From Brenneria rubrifaciens (GTDB taxonomy: Bacteria > Pseudomonadota > Gammaproteobacteria > Enterobacterales > Enterobacteriaceae): 64,000 bases of DNA. This document shows, one piece after another, positions 1 to 8,163 of this stretch (position 1 is its first letter; each line of letters opens with the position of its first letter). Made by a program: the position numbers and the translations under genes. The notes below the pieces were generated by a model. The model did not search any database. It was not told the DNA's origin and was given only the letters and a program-made list of their open reading frames with translations. Where the stretch lies: positions 3,162,001-3,226,000 of the forward strand of contig NZ_CP034035.1 of NCBI RefSeq assembly GCF_005484945.1, read 5' to 3'.

Positions 1-701
1 CGCTGGATCAGTTGCTGCCGCTGATCCACTTCCAGCGCCGCGATGTATGGCGTAAAACGGTCAGCGACTTTCAGCATGCGTTCCCGTTCAATATGCCGGA
101 CGCTGACGATCCGCTGAGTCATTATGGGCTGATCCGGGCGGTATCACAGGCGCTGACGGATGATGCCATCATTGCCACCGATGTCGGGCAGCACCAGATG
201 TGGGTCGCCCAGTCCTATCCGCTGCGCCGACCGCGACAGTGGCTGACCTCCGGCGGGCTGGGCACGATGGGTTTCGGCTTGCCTGCCGCGATAGGCGCCG
301 CATTAGCCGAACCTGAACGCACCGTAGTGTGTTTTTCCGGTGACGGCAGCCTGATGATGAACATTCAGGAAATGGCGACCGCTGCGGAAGAGGGGCTGAA
401 CGTTAAAATTATCCTGATGAATAACCAGTCGCTGGGTTTGGTTCATCAGCAACAGGATCTGTTCTTCCAGAAACGCATTTTTGCCGCAGACTATCGGTAC
501 AGAACCCATTTCCTGGCCATTGCCGCCGGTTTCGGCTTCGCCACCTGCGATCTGAACGCGGCGGACGACCCGCGAACGGCGCTGGCGGAAGCGCTGAATC
601 GCCCCGGCCCCACGCTGATCCACGTCTCGATAGATGCGAATGAAAAAGTGTATCCCATGGTGCCGCCGGGCGCTGCCAATATCGATATGATCGGAGATTA
701 A
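1..701 (+). CDS. ilvB: Acetohydroxyacid synthase I large subunit, C-terminal part (runs off the left edge)
   Basis: The visible ~232 residues are the C-terminal, thiamine-diphosphate-binding third of acetohydroxyacid synthase. This enzyme makes acetolactate or acetohydroxybutyrate in valine, leucine and isoleucine synthesis. The ThDP/Mg motif begins at GDGSLMMN and closes with [13 protein letters not shown] about 25 residues later; the tail [11 protein letters not shown] is typical of isozyme I. The frame is open to base 1 with no internal start of the right context, so the true start lies upstream of the window. The stop is followed after 4 bases by ilvN, which is the ilvBN arrangement. Any ivbL leader or attenuator would lie outside the window. 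The assignment to isozyme I rather than II or III rests on close likeness to E. coli IlvB and on the short partner subunit. Confidence 0.96.
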   Translation, partial: LDQLLPLIHFQRRDVWRKTVSDFQHAFPFNMPDADDPLSHYGLIRAVSQALTDDAIIATDVGQHQMWVAQSYPLRRPRQWLTSGGLGTMGFGLPAAIGAALAEPERTVVCFSGDGSLMMNIQEMATAAEEGLNVKIILMNNQSLGLVHQQQDLFFQKRIFAADYRYRTHFLAIAAGFGFATCDLNAADDPRTALAEALNRPGPTLIHVSIDANEKVYPMVPPGAANIDMIGD

Positions 702-705
702 GACC

Positions 706-999
706 ATGCCACATCAATCCCCCCCAAAACAGGTGACGCTGGAACTCTCGGTGCGCAACCATCCCGGCGTAATGTCGCACGTTTGCGGCTTGTTTGCCCG
801 CCGGGCCTTCAACGTGGAAGGGATTCTTTGTATGCCGCTGGCCGGCGGCGGCGAAAGCCGCATCTGGCTTTTGGTGCAGGACGATCGGCGATTGCCGCAG
901 ATGATCAGCCAGGTCGAAAAACTGGAGGATGTGATTCAGGTACAGCGCCACGGCGATGAAAAGCGTATCTTTGATCAAGTGGCGGAGTTTTATCGCTGA
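706..999 (+). CDS. ilvN: Acetohydroxyacid synthase I small regulatory subunit
   Basis: A 97-residue ACT-domain protein, almost the same length as E. coli IlvN (96). It binds IlvB, raises its activity and confers feedback inhibition by valine. The signature [20 protein letters not shown] near residues 16-35 is the ACT ligand-binding edge shared by IlvN/IlvH proteins. The protein is far shorter than IlvH (~163), which supports isozyme I. It starts 4 bases after the ilvB stop, so translational coupling is likely. The last codons read VAEFYR. Nothing unusual is seen. Confidence 0.97.
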   Translation: MPHQSPPKQVTLELSVRNHPGVMSHVCGLFARRAFNVEGILCMPLAGGGESRIWLLVQDDRRLPQMISQVEKLEDVIQVQRHGDEKRIFDQVAEFYR

Positions 1000-1028
1000 T
1001 AAGCGGCCGCCACCGATGATACCTGTCT

Positions 1029-1070
1029 AAAACCGGCCGTCACGGGACGTCAGCGCCCCGTGATCTGGCC
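1029..1070 (-). terminator. Candidate terminator for the polysaccharide lyase gene, between convergent genes
   Basis: A perfect 7-bp stem (TCACGGG 1040-1046 with CCCGTGA 1057-1063) is flanked by GGCC on both sides that could extend it. On the minus strand the stem is followed by GGTTTT. The T run is short and displaced, so this is a modest intrinsic-terminator candidate. It could also serve as an end structure for ilvBN on the plus strand, where no T run follows. Confidence 0.45.
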
Positions 1071-1087
1071 TTGTTGGAACATGCAGG

Positions 1088-3286
1088 CTAGCCGCTTCCC
1101 TCGCTCAACACGGCAATCTCGTCATGGTCAAGCGCGCCATGCCAAAGTTTAAAATAGTCATAACGTCCTGCGGTGTAGGGGTCAGCCGCATATTGCGACC
1201 GCCCGAGATAGGTGTCGTTTTCTGGCCCCAGATGATGGGGCGCCAGCGTAAACCGATCATTGCGACCCACTGCCACACCGTCCAGATAGAGCGTGCAAAC
1301 CGTGCCGGACAGCGTAACAGCAAGATGCACCCACCGTCCCAACGGCATCGCCACATCCGATACCACCCGCTGGGTGTTATAGCTATGAACCGTACTGATA
1401 CCGAACTCGGGTTTGCCATCTTCACCTTCCAGCGTTAGCATCATCCAACGGCGAGGACCGGAGCCCGCGTCAAACACTCGCGCCCATTTTCTTTGCTCAT
1501 CGGCGTAAAATCGCGTTTCAAGCGTAAAGTCGGCAAGCATCGCAAACAATCCTTTTGGCAGATTGATGTAACCGTCAACGCCATCAAGTACAACGGCGCT
1601 GCCGCTCACGCCGCTTCCCCATCCGGCCCCGCCATTCAGTTCGCCATTCCCCTGGTTTGCCATACCGCTCACCGCAACCCGACCGGCAGCATCGTCAAAA
1701 TCAAGCTGGAAGATTGTCTTCGCTTTTATGCCGACGCCGACTACCTCTGAAGCGGCGCTTTCCACACCATCAACGATGGCGGTCACCGCGTAAAAGTATT
1801 CAGAAGCGCCGGCGATAGCCGTATCTTCATAGGTCAACAGGTCTGCGATATCGTCAGCTACTGTTACGAAATCACCCTTAGCCGCCGTGGAACGCTTAAC
1901 CTGATAGCGTTGCGCATTGACGACGCCCCACCACGACAACACCACGCTATCGCCGCGCAAGTATCCCCTCAGACCGGAAGGCGAAGCGGAAAGCGCCTGG
2001 CGTTCACGCGAAAACAGCAGCGTGCCGAAACCGAGTTGATCGCCATTACGATTGTTGGTTTCCGGGTACAACAGATCCGCCTGCTGACGAACATAAGGCG
2101 CGGCAATGCCCTTACGCATCGCATAATGGTGGTAAACACACTCCCAGGTCGGCCGTGCGTTGCCCTGCCCGGCGGAAGAAATGCCTGCCGCCAATCCATG
2201 CCGGTTTCTATAGTCGCGCCACGGCAGCGTATAAAATTCGCCGTTCCCGTCTTTCAGGTTAGACTTGGCAACATATTCCGCCCCGGCCAGGAAACGGTTA
2301 TTGTCATAGCCGTACATATCATCACCCTGATTCCAGGCCATTTCGCAGAATGCGGCGGCAAGACTGATACCCAGCGTACAATGTCCCTGATCGCGTCCGC
2401 TCTCCTGCCACTGCCCAAGATAACCGGAGTGAACATGATAAACCGCCTGAAGCGCCGCGCCGTTGCCTTGTCCGTATTGATAATAAGTTATCGCCTCTTC
2501 ATAGATGTCCGGTCGATCGCACAAGACGCCGGTGGCCAGAATGCAGGCAATGGAGCACTGATCCCAATTTGCCCAGTAGTTGGTTATTTCAGCGTCATTA
2601 TGTTCGCGCAAAAAGCGTGACGACAGCGGGTAGAACACCGTCAGTATCATTTCCTGAAAGCGCGCGAATTCAGCGGACGACCATCCCGGGTAAGTCCGCA
2701 TGATTTCACCGGCATTGGCGAACTGATAACCGTAGATACCCGCCGCAAGATAGCGATCGGCATTACCCGTGAGGGTTTTCAGCGTGGATGACCAGGCATT
2801 CAGATAAGCCACCGCCTGATCGCCATAGCGTGCGTCCTGAGAAATTTTCCAGCGTACCGCCAGTTGATAAGCCCGTTGAATATCAATGTGCAATTGAGCG
2901 AAATTACTGCCGCTCCCGCCGCGAACCACTGTTTCCAACGGTCTTGGGGCGCCCTCAAGCTGAGAGTATCCATCCGTGAGTAACGCGTTCCAGCCATCCA
3001 GCCAGGGTTGTGCGGAAACTGCGATTTTCTTTCTGATGCGCGCAAAGTCATCTTCCGTGTGCAACAGCCCGGGATGAACAAACGTCCGTTCAGCCGCGGC
3101 AACCTCCGGGCTGGCGACCGCCAGAACGAGACTTCCTGTCGATAAGATCCGTCCGCCTAGTGTTCCCATCAATACAACGGAAACGCCGCCCTTTAAGAGC
3201 TGCCGACGACGAGGCATATCGACGGCGTCTTCCGACCGAGACGCATCCCGCCCGCTGATATGGGGTCGGTCATCCTTTGATACCAT
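1088..3286 (-). CDS. Tat-exported polysaccharide lyase: alginate-lyase-like domain + FnIII + LamG
   Basis: This is a large secreted enzyme of ~732 residues. The N terminus has a long polar stretch, then RRRQLLKGG and a hydrophobic run ending near AAA: a twin-arginine (Tat) signal. Residues ~70-400 resemble the alginate_lyase (alpha/alpha toroid) domain family, with the conserved blocks NYWANWDQCS and ESGRDQGH, which usually carry active-site Asn/His/Arg residues. Residues ~440-530 form a fibronectin type III-like module and ~540-732 a LamG/concanavalin-like module (LDGVDGYINLP, HLAVTLSG, LYLDGVAVG), probably carbohydrate-binding. The substrate is unknown; alginate, glucuronan or another uronic acid polymer are possible. 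The start was set at the second ATG (3286), because GGAG lies 9 bases upstream; an ATG at 3301 lacks a site. It lies downstream of yabI with a 150-base gap. I do not know this gene from the equivalent E. coli locus. Confidence 0.75.
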   Translation of the reverse strand: MVSKDDRPHISGRDASRSEDAVDMPRRRQLLKGGVSVVLMGTLGGRILSTGSLVLAVASPEVAAAERTFVHPGLLHTEDDFARIRKKIAVSAQPWLDGWNALLTDGYSQLEGAPRPLETVVRGGSGSNFAQLHIDIQRAYQLAVRWKISQDARYGDQAVAYLNAWSSTLKTLTGNADRYLAAGIYGYQFANAGEIMRTYPGWSSAEFARFQEMILTVFYPLSSRFLREHNDAEITNYWANWDQCSIACILATGVLCDRPDIYEEAITYYQYGQGNGAALQAVYHVHSGYLGQWQESGRDQGHCTLGISLAAAFCEMAWNQGDDMYGYDNNRFLAGAEYVAKSNLKDGNGEFYTLPWRDYRNRHGLAAGISSAGQGNARPTWECVYHHYAMRKGIAAPYVRQQADLLYPETNNRNGDQLGFGTLLFSRERQALSASPSGLRGYLRGDSVVLSWWGVVNAQRYQVKRSTAAKGDFVTVADDIADLLTYEDTAIAGASEYFYAVTAIVDGVESAASEVVGVGIKAKTIFQLDFDDAAGRVAVSGMANQGNGELNGGAGWGSGVSGSAVVLDGVDGYINLPKGLFAMLADFTLETRFYADEQRKWARVFDAGSGPRRWMMLTLEGEDGKPEFGISTVHSYNTQRVVSDVAMPLGRWVHLAVTLSGTVCTLYLDGVAVGRNDRFTLAPHHLGPENDTYLGRSQYAADPYTAGRYDYFKLWHGALDHDEIAVLSEGSG

Positions 3287-3439
3287 GATAATTATCTCCA
3301 TTAACCCAGGACGCTGGCGCTCTTGCCCTCGTCGCTTGATTACCTATGCCCCCAGGGATGCGTTTCACACCGCTTTCCCATCTTTTGAAATTCCGTGGGT
3401 ACGGCAACGCTTTTTTTACCCGATTACAGCGTGATTAAA

Positions 3440-4210
3440 TTACCCCTGCAACACCTGCCACAACAGATGGCGATAGACAGGCATCAGCGGATGCGCGATC
3501 AACGCCGCCGACGCCACCGCCGACGACGCCAGCGCCAATGGAGCAAGCCAGCGTAAGCGGCTCAGCGGCAGCCGATCACTCAGCCAGTCGCGTTTTTTGC
3601 GTTTATCGCCGCGCCACCAGCGCCAGCCCAGCCACGCGCCGCTCCATACCAGTAACGCCGTAACCAGCAACAGCCATTTAAAACCGGTGCTGTTGACCCC
3701 TGCGGGAATGTCAATCGCTACGCCCGCCAATATACCGGGTAAAAAATACGCCGGGGGCCACAGCAGGCAACCAATGATATTCGGCACGGCAAACTTATAA
3801 GGCGGCAGCCCCAGCATACCGGCGACCATCGGGATCAGCGGACGCGTCGGGCCGACGAACCGTCCAATCAACACCGTCGGAACGGGATGGTGATGCAAGG
3901 CATGCTCGGTTTTAATCAGCAAGGTTTGATGTCTTTTCAGGAAAGACCATTGGTGCAGCGTTTGCTTAAATCTGCTGCCAATAAAATAGGAAATCCAATC
4001 TCCCAGCAAACAGCCGATAATACCCGCCGCCCACGCTGGGTATAACCCCATTTGCCCGCCGCCGATCAGTGCCCCCAGCGTTGCCATCATCACGGTGCCT
4101 GGCAGCAAAAGGCCAACCAGAGCAAGCGATTCCAGAAAGGCCACCAGCATGACGGCGATAAGTGAATACGCTAATGATTGAGTAACCAGATGATCCAGCC
4201 ACGCGTCCAT
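3440..4210 (-). CDS. yabI: DedA-family inner membrane protein YabI
   Basis: A 256-residue polytopic membrane protein close to E. coli YabI (254). The family signature is visible: FLESLALVGLLLPGTV near residues 25-40, the GDWISYFIG block near 90, and the GRFVGPTRPLIPMVAGM block near 140 with the conserved acidic and arginine residues of DedA/SNARE-associated proteins. DedA proteins support membrane-potential homeostasis, and some translocate undecaprenyl phosphate or phospholipids; the specific role of YabI is not settled. In E. coli yabI sits beside araC and thiBPQ. Here it sits between a liv operon and a lyase gene, so it marks the edge of a replaced segment. No clear terminator was seen after it. 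Confidence 0.93.
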   Translation of the reverse strand: MDAWLDHLVTQSLAYSLIAVMLVAFLESLALVGLLLPGTVMMATLGALIGGGQMGLYPAWAAGIIGCLLGDWISYFIGSRFKQTLHQWSFLKRHQTLLIKTEHALHHHPVPTVLIGRFVGPTRPLIPMVAGMLGLPPYKFAVPNIIGCLLWPPAYFLPGILAGVAIDIPAGVNSTGFKWLLLVTALLVWSGAWLGWRWWRGDKRKKRDWLSDRLPLSRLRWLAPLALASSAVASAALIAHPLMPVYRHLLWQVLQG

Positions 4211-4402
4211 AAATCCTTACTCGACGTTTGTGCAAAAAAGGATTGTCTGGATCATCGCGGATAGAGTCAACTGGTCATTCTCTGTAAGGGCGCGACGGCC
4301 GCACGACCTGTCTGTCATCCCTGTGAAGGAGGCTGTCTCATTCGAGGATTCGTCCCAAGTTTGTCGGCGAGGGTGATGAGTTCAGGGTCATTTCGTGCCT
4401 TC

Positions 4403-4477
4403 GCCGGAAGACGCACCTGAAGGCATCTTCCGGCTCAGCCCCGTTCAGACCAGAGGAAAAACAACTTTTTCCCTCTG
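4403..4477 (-). terminator. Two hairpins downstream of livF
   Basis: Bases 4403-4411 (GCCGGAAGA) pair perfectly with 4426-4434. A second hairpin pairs CAGAGGAAAAA at 4451-4461 with 4466-4477, with one bulged C. On the minus strand the second one ends in TTTTTCCTCTG, so its T run lies inside the stem. Together they probably end the liv transcript, although neither is a textbook intrinsic terminator. The rest of 4211-4501 holds no gene I can support; it must contain the yabI promoter. Confidence 0.4.
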
Positions 4478-4501
4478 ATGCAAACATCAAAGATGGAAAA
4501 T

Positions 4502-5197
4502 TTACCCCCCTAAATACATTTTTTTCACTTCAGGGTTAGCCAGAATATCCCGCGCCTGGCCTTGCAGTACAATCTTGCCGTTTTCCAGCACATAAGCGCG
4601 ATCGGCAATTTTCAACGCGGCCGTGGCATTTTGCTCAACCAGCAGAATAGTAATTTTTTCTTTTTGCAGTTGTTTAATGATATTAAACATTTCGCCCACA
4701 ATCTTCGGGGCCAGCCCCAGACTTGGCTCATCCAGCATCAATAACACCGGTTCGCTCATCAATGCTCTGGCGATCGCCAGCATCTGCTGCTCGCCGCCGC
4801 TCATGGTGCCGGCTAACTGGCTGCGCCGTTCTTTTAGCCGGGGAAACAGCGCGTACATTTTCTCTTTCAGATACTCGAAATTAACCGGGTTGTTATAGGC
4901 CCCCATCCGCAGGTTTTCTTCAATGGTCAAATTGGTGAAAACCTTGCGTCCTTCCGGCACTAACGCCAGACCTTTGCGTACAATCTGATGGGTCAGGCTG
5001 TTGGATATATCTTCATTCAGGAAATTGACTTTGCCGGTCGATTTTACCAGATTGATAATACCGTTGAGCGTTGAGGTTTTTCCCGCGCCATTACTGCCAA
5101 TCAGCGTAACGATCTCGCTATTATTTACCTCAATGTCAATGCCTTTTAATCCCTGAATCAGCCCATAAAATACTTGTAGATCATCGGCTTTAAGCAT
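4502..5197 (-). CDS. livF: Branched-chain amino acid ABC transporter ATP-binding protein LivF
   Basis: A 231-residue ABC ATPase of the LivF type and last gene of the liv-type operon. Walker A is GSNGAGKT (residues 34-41), the signature loop is MSGGEQQ near 131, and Walker B is LLMLDEPSLGLAP, a form characteristic of LivF. It energises uptake of leucine, isoleucine, valine or related amino acids across the inner membrane with LivG. Its start overlaps the livG stop by 8 bases, so the two are translationally coupled. The likeness is to the broad HAAT family, so the exact substrate cannot be read from this protein. Confidence 0.93.
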   Translation of the reverse strand: MLKADDLQVFYGLIQGLKGIDIEVNNSEIVTLIGSNGAGKTSTLNGIINLVKSTGKVNFLNEDISNSLTHQIVRKGLALVPEGRKVFTNLTIEENLRMGAYNNPVNFEYLKEKMYALFPRLKERRSQLAGTMSGGEQQMLAIARALMSEPVLLMLDEPSLGLAPKIVGEMFNIIKQLQKEKITILLVEQNATAALKIADRAYVLENGKIVLQGQARDILANPEVKKMYLGG

Positions 5198-5969
5198 AAT
5201 CCACGTCTCCGAGATAGGCGGCGATCACCTCTTTGTTATTGATTGCCTCATGAGTCGTGCCACTGAATAGCGGCTTGCCGTAATCCAGCACCAATACCCG
5301 CTCGCACAGGGTATTAACAAATGACATGTCATGCTCAATCAATAACACCGTTAATTTATAATCCTCACGCATTTTAAAAATCAGTTGCGCCAGTTCATTG
5401 GTTTCTCTGGGGTTCATCCCGGCCGCCGGCTCATCCAGTAATAATAACGTGGGCGAGGTCGCCAGCGCGCGGGCGATTTCCACCTTGCGCTGATTGCCAT
5501 AGCTCAGGTTGGTTGCCAGCGAATCGGCATGTTCGGCAATCCCGATATATTCCAGAATTTCCATGGCCTGCGCTTTTGCCCGTTTTTCCGCGGAGAAAAA
5601 ACGCCCCAGATGCAATGCCGCTTCAATAAAAGAGTAATGAATGGCGCGATCAAATCCGATTAATACGTTTTCCAGCACCGTCATTGAATTGAATAAACGA
5701 ATATTCTGGAAAGTACGGGCAATGCCGCGATTGACCACCTGATTCGGTTTTAATCCGGTAATTTTTTCATTACCCAACATCACCATTCCCGATGTCGGTT
5801 TATAGTTTGAGGTAATGACATTAAATAACGTGGTTTTTCCCGCGCCATTCGGCCCAATCAGGCCAAATATTTCCGCCTGATTCAGCGTAAAGCTGACGTC
5901 ATCAATAGCCCGTAATCCGCCAAATTGCATAATGACGTTATCAACACTGAGAATAGGTTTATTTTCCAT
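5190..5969 (-). CDS. livG: Branched-chain amino acid ABC transporter ATP-binding protein LivG
   Basis: A 259-residue ABC ATPase. Walker A is GPNGAGKT (residues 39-46), the signature region is LSYGNQRKVEIARAL and Walker B is LLLLDEPAAGMNP, all typical of LivG. The start at 5969 is chosen because AGGA lies about 9 bases upstream and the protein then begins MENKPILSVD, as expected for the family. A longer reading to 6029 lies wholly inside livM. The gene overlaps the end of livM by 11 bases and the start of livF by 8, a tightly coupled block. It works as a heterodimer with LivF on the LivHM permease. Confidence 0.94.
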   Translation of the reverse strand: MENKPILSVDNVIMQFGGLRAIDDVSFTLNQAEIFGLIGPNGAGKTTLFNVITSNYKPTSGMVMLGNEKITGLKPNQVVNRGIARTFQNIRLFNSMTVLENVLIGFDRAIHYSFIEAALHLGRFFSAEKRAKAQAMEILEYIGIAEHADSLATNLSYGNQRKVEIARALATSPTLLLLDEPAAGMNPRETNELAQLIFKMREDYKLTVLLIEHDMSFVNTLCERVLVLDYGKPLFSGTTHEAINNKEVIAAYLGDVDYA

Positions 5970-7002
5970 GTTGACGCTTCCTGTTAATTTCCCAGATCTC
6001 TTGCTTACCCAACAACCCTTCGCGGGCAAAAAGCATAATGATCAGCAGTACCAATGAAAAAACAACCATACGCAAACCGGGATAAGCCCCCAGATCCTCG
6101 CCAAACAGACTCAGCGGCTGATCGAGGAAACGCAGCCACTCGCCGCTGCCCACCACCACAATCGTTCCCAGAATCGCGCCGGTGGTACTGCCCAACCCAC
6201 CCAAGACAATGATGATCAGCAACTGGAACGTCAGCATGAAGTCAAACAGATCGGGCGAAATAATCGTCAGCAGCGATGCCAGTAGACCGCCGCCAATTCC
6301 TTCCAGAAAGGCGCTGGTGGCAAAGGCGCAGGTTTTAATTTTGAAGGTATTAATCCCCATTGCAATCGCGGCGTCTTCATCATCACGCACGGCTTTCATC
6401 GCCCGTCCATATTTTGAATACACGATCTGTAAAATGAGCAACACGGCGATAAGGGCAATAAAACCGCACCAGTACAGCATATTGCCGGCCTGGGGAATTT
6501 CATTCAGACCAATGGCGCCATTGGTGATTTGCGGATTATTAATTGCCAGGATTTTAATAATAAAACCAAACCCCAACGTCACAATCGCCAGATAGTCGCC
6601 GCGCACCCGGAAAACCGGAAAGGCCAGACACACGGCCAGCAGCGAGGCGCAGATCCCGCTGATAATCAACGCGGGCAAAAAAGAGGTATGCAGCGCCAGC
6701 ACCAGCGCGCTGGGGGACGCCATCTCATACATTTCCAGCTTGGTGTCCGCGCTTAACAGCAGAATGGCGGTAATGTAGGCGCCGACGGCCACAAAGCCGT
6801 TGGGCTCAAGGGATAATTGCCCCGTGACGCCGTTAATCAGGTTGTAACTCACCGCCAGGATCATAAAAATAAAAACATTACTGACAATACGGATGATGTA
6901 ATCGTCAAACACACTCTGCAAGGTCAGCAAGACCAGCAGCATTATTCCAAATAACACGACGTAGCCGATTAACAGCGAAAATGAATTTGTTGGCATTCTC
7001 AT
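5959..7002 (-). CDS. livM: Branched-chain amino acid ABC transporter permease LivM
   Basis: A 347-residue hydrophobic permease with about nine membrane segments. The cytoplasmic coupling stretch YGRAMKAVRDDEDAAIAMGIN near residues 195-215 and the preceding LSLEPNGFVAVGAY are LivM hallmarks. It is shorter than E. coli LivM (~425), because it lacks the N-terminal extension of the enteric protein. This suggests the operon descends from a different liv/HAAT subgroup than E. coli livKHMGF. The ATG shares one base with the livH stop (TGATG). A second ATG two codons in (6996) is also possible. Confidence 0.92.
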   Translation of the reverse strand: MRMPTNSFSLLIGYVVLFGIMLLVLLTLQSVFDDYIIRIVSNVFIFMILAVSYNLINGVTGQLSLEPNGFVAVGAYITAILLLSADTKLEMYEMASPSALVLALHTSFLPALIISGICASLLAVCLAFPVFRVRGDYLAIVTLGFGFIIKILAINNPQITNGAIGLNEIPQAGNMLYWCGFIALIAVLLILQIVYSKYGRAMKAVRDDEDAAIAMGINTFKIKTCAFATSAFLEGIGGGLLASLLTIISPDLFDFMLTFQLLIIIVLGGLGSTTGAILGTIVVVGSGEWLRFLDQPLSLFGEDLGAYPGLRMVVFSLVLLIIMLFAREGLLGKQEIWEINRKRQHGK

Positions 7003-7901
7003 CAGAAACGGCTCCTTTCCAGTCTTTCATCACCCATAATGCCTACCGGTCTGAATAGCAGAACCAAGATTAGAAACATAAACGCAAAGGCGTCTTTATA
7101 TCCGCCCAGCTCAGGAAATACCGCGACGGCGACCACTTCGGTGAACCCCAGGATAAAACCGCCGATCACCGCCCCCGTTACGCTGCCTATTCCCCCCAAT
7201 ACGGCGGCGGCAAACGCCTTCAGACCAATCAATACCCCCATCAAGGGATCGATCGTCGGATAACTGGTGGCATAGAAAATCCCGCCAAGCGCAGCCAGCG
7301 AGCTTCCGAGCGCAAAGACAAAGGCGATAATATGATTGGCATCGATCCCCATTAAGCGCACGGTATTCACGTCAAATGCCACAGCGCGAATGGCCATTCC
7401 CTGACGGGTGCGGTAGAGAATAAAAAGAATGCATCCCAGCAAAATCAGCGTCACCAGCGGCACCAGCCAGGCGACATTGGTAATGATAATGCCGCCCATC
7501 GAGATGGTCTGATTGAAAAACTCGGGGGTCGAAAAGAAACGCGGGCTTCCGCCAAAAATAACGTTAAACAAATTCTCTAGAAAAAAGCTCACGCCAATCG
7601 CGGTGATCAACATGGATATTTTAGACGCCTGACGCAAAGGGCGATAGGCTATCTGATCGATACATACGCCCAGCAATGCCGAAAACAGAACCGCAAATAA
7701 AATAGCCGCTCCGAAAGGCATCTCAAATGAGGTTGACCCAAATAGGGCAAGAAACGCGCCAACCATCATAATATCGGCATGAGCGAAGTTGATCAGCCGT
7801 AAAACGCCGTAAACCATGGTGTAACCAATAGCAATCAGCGCATACATACTGCCCAGACTCATGCCGTTAACCATTTGCTGGAAGAAAATGGCAGCATCCA
7901 T
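7002..7901 (-). CDS. livH: Branched-chain amino acid ABC transporter permease LivH
   Basis: A 299-residue permease. The start region NGMSLGSMYALIAIGYTMVYGVLRLINFAHAD is the classic LivH opening, and ILYRTRQGMAIRAVAFD near residue 165 is the ATPase-coupling loop. AAGGA lies 9 bases before the ATG. It forms the membrane channel with LivM. The gene is separated from livK by 262 bases that hold an ERIC element and a second inverted repeat, so livHMGF may be expressed at a lower level than livK from the shared transcript. Confidence 0.94.
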   Translation of the reverse strand: MDAAIFFQQMVNGMSLGSMYALIAIGYTMVYGVLRLINFAHADIMMVGAFLALFGSTSFEMPFGAAILFAVLFSALLGVCIDQIAYRPLRQASKISMLITAIGVSFFLENLFNVIFGGSPRFFSTPEFFNQTISMGGIIITNVAWLVPLVTLILLGCILFILYRTRQGMAIRAVAFDVNTVRLMGIDANHIIAFVFALGSSLAALGGIFYATSYPTIDPLMGVLIGLKAFAAAVLGGIGSVTGAVIGGFILGFTEVVAVAVFPELGGYKDAFAFMFLILVLLFRPVGIMGDERLERSRF

Positions 7902-7923
7902 AAATTTAATCCTTATTTGCCTC

Positions 7924-8048
7924 TATACCCGTCCCACTTCAAGTTGCCTTTGCGTTGGCTTTACTCACTCACCCCAGTCACTCGCTGATGTCAGTTCCTG
8001 GAAATTCGCTGCGTTGCCGCCTTCCTGCAACTCAAATTATTTAGAGTA
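7924..8048. repeat. ERIC (IRU) intergenic repeat
   Basis: A 125-base element between livK and livH begins TATACCCGTC, then CTTCAAGTTGCC, contains CTCACCCCAGTCACT and TTCCTGGAAATTC, and ends GCAACTCAAATTATTTAGAG. These blocks match the ERIC consensus as I remember it, including the regions targeted by the two standard ERIC primers. The element is imperfectly palindromic. ERIC elements are non-autonomous, occur between genes in Enterobacterales, and when transcribed can fold and alter mRNA processing. It lies inside the presumed livKHMGF transcript. Confidence 0.88.
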
Positions 8049-8061
8049 ACGACCCGATAGA

Positions 8062-8149
8062 TTTCAAACTGCGGCGGGGAACGCGGCAGACAGCCCTTTC
8101 AGGCAAGAACCGCGTCATTCGAGAACGCCGTCACCGCCGCAGCTTGAAA
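8062..8149. repeat. Long inverted repeat between livK and the ERIC element
   Basis: Bases 8062-8077 (TTTCAAACTGCGGCGG) are the reverse complement of 8134-8149 with one mismatch, giving 16-bp arms around a 56-base interior. The structure starts 14 bases after the livK stop. It could be a transcript-end or processing structure that separates livK from livHMGF, or a second short mobile repeat next to the ERIC. I do not recognise the family. Confidence 0.6.
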
Positions 8150-8163
8150 AACAGCAGGGATAA

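Noticed and set aside
1910..2620. 236-codon plus-strand ORF opposite the polysaccharide lyase gene
   Set aside because: It lies wholly antisense to a gene with clear domains and has no recognisable protein features or ribosome binding site.
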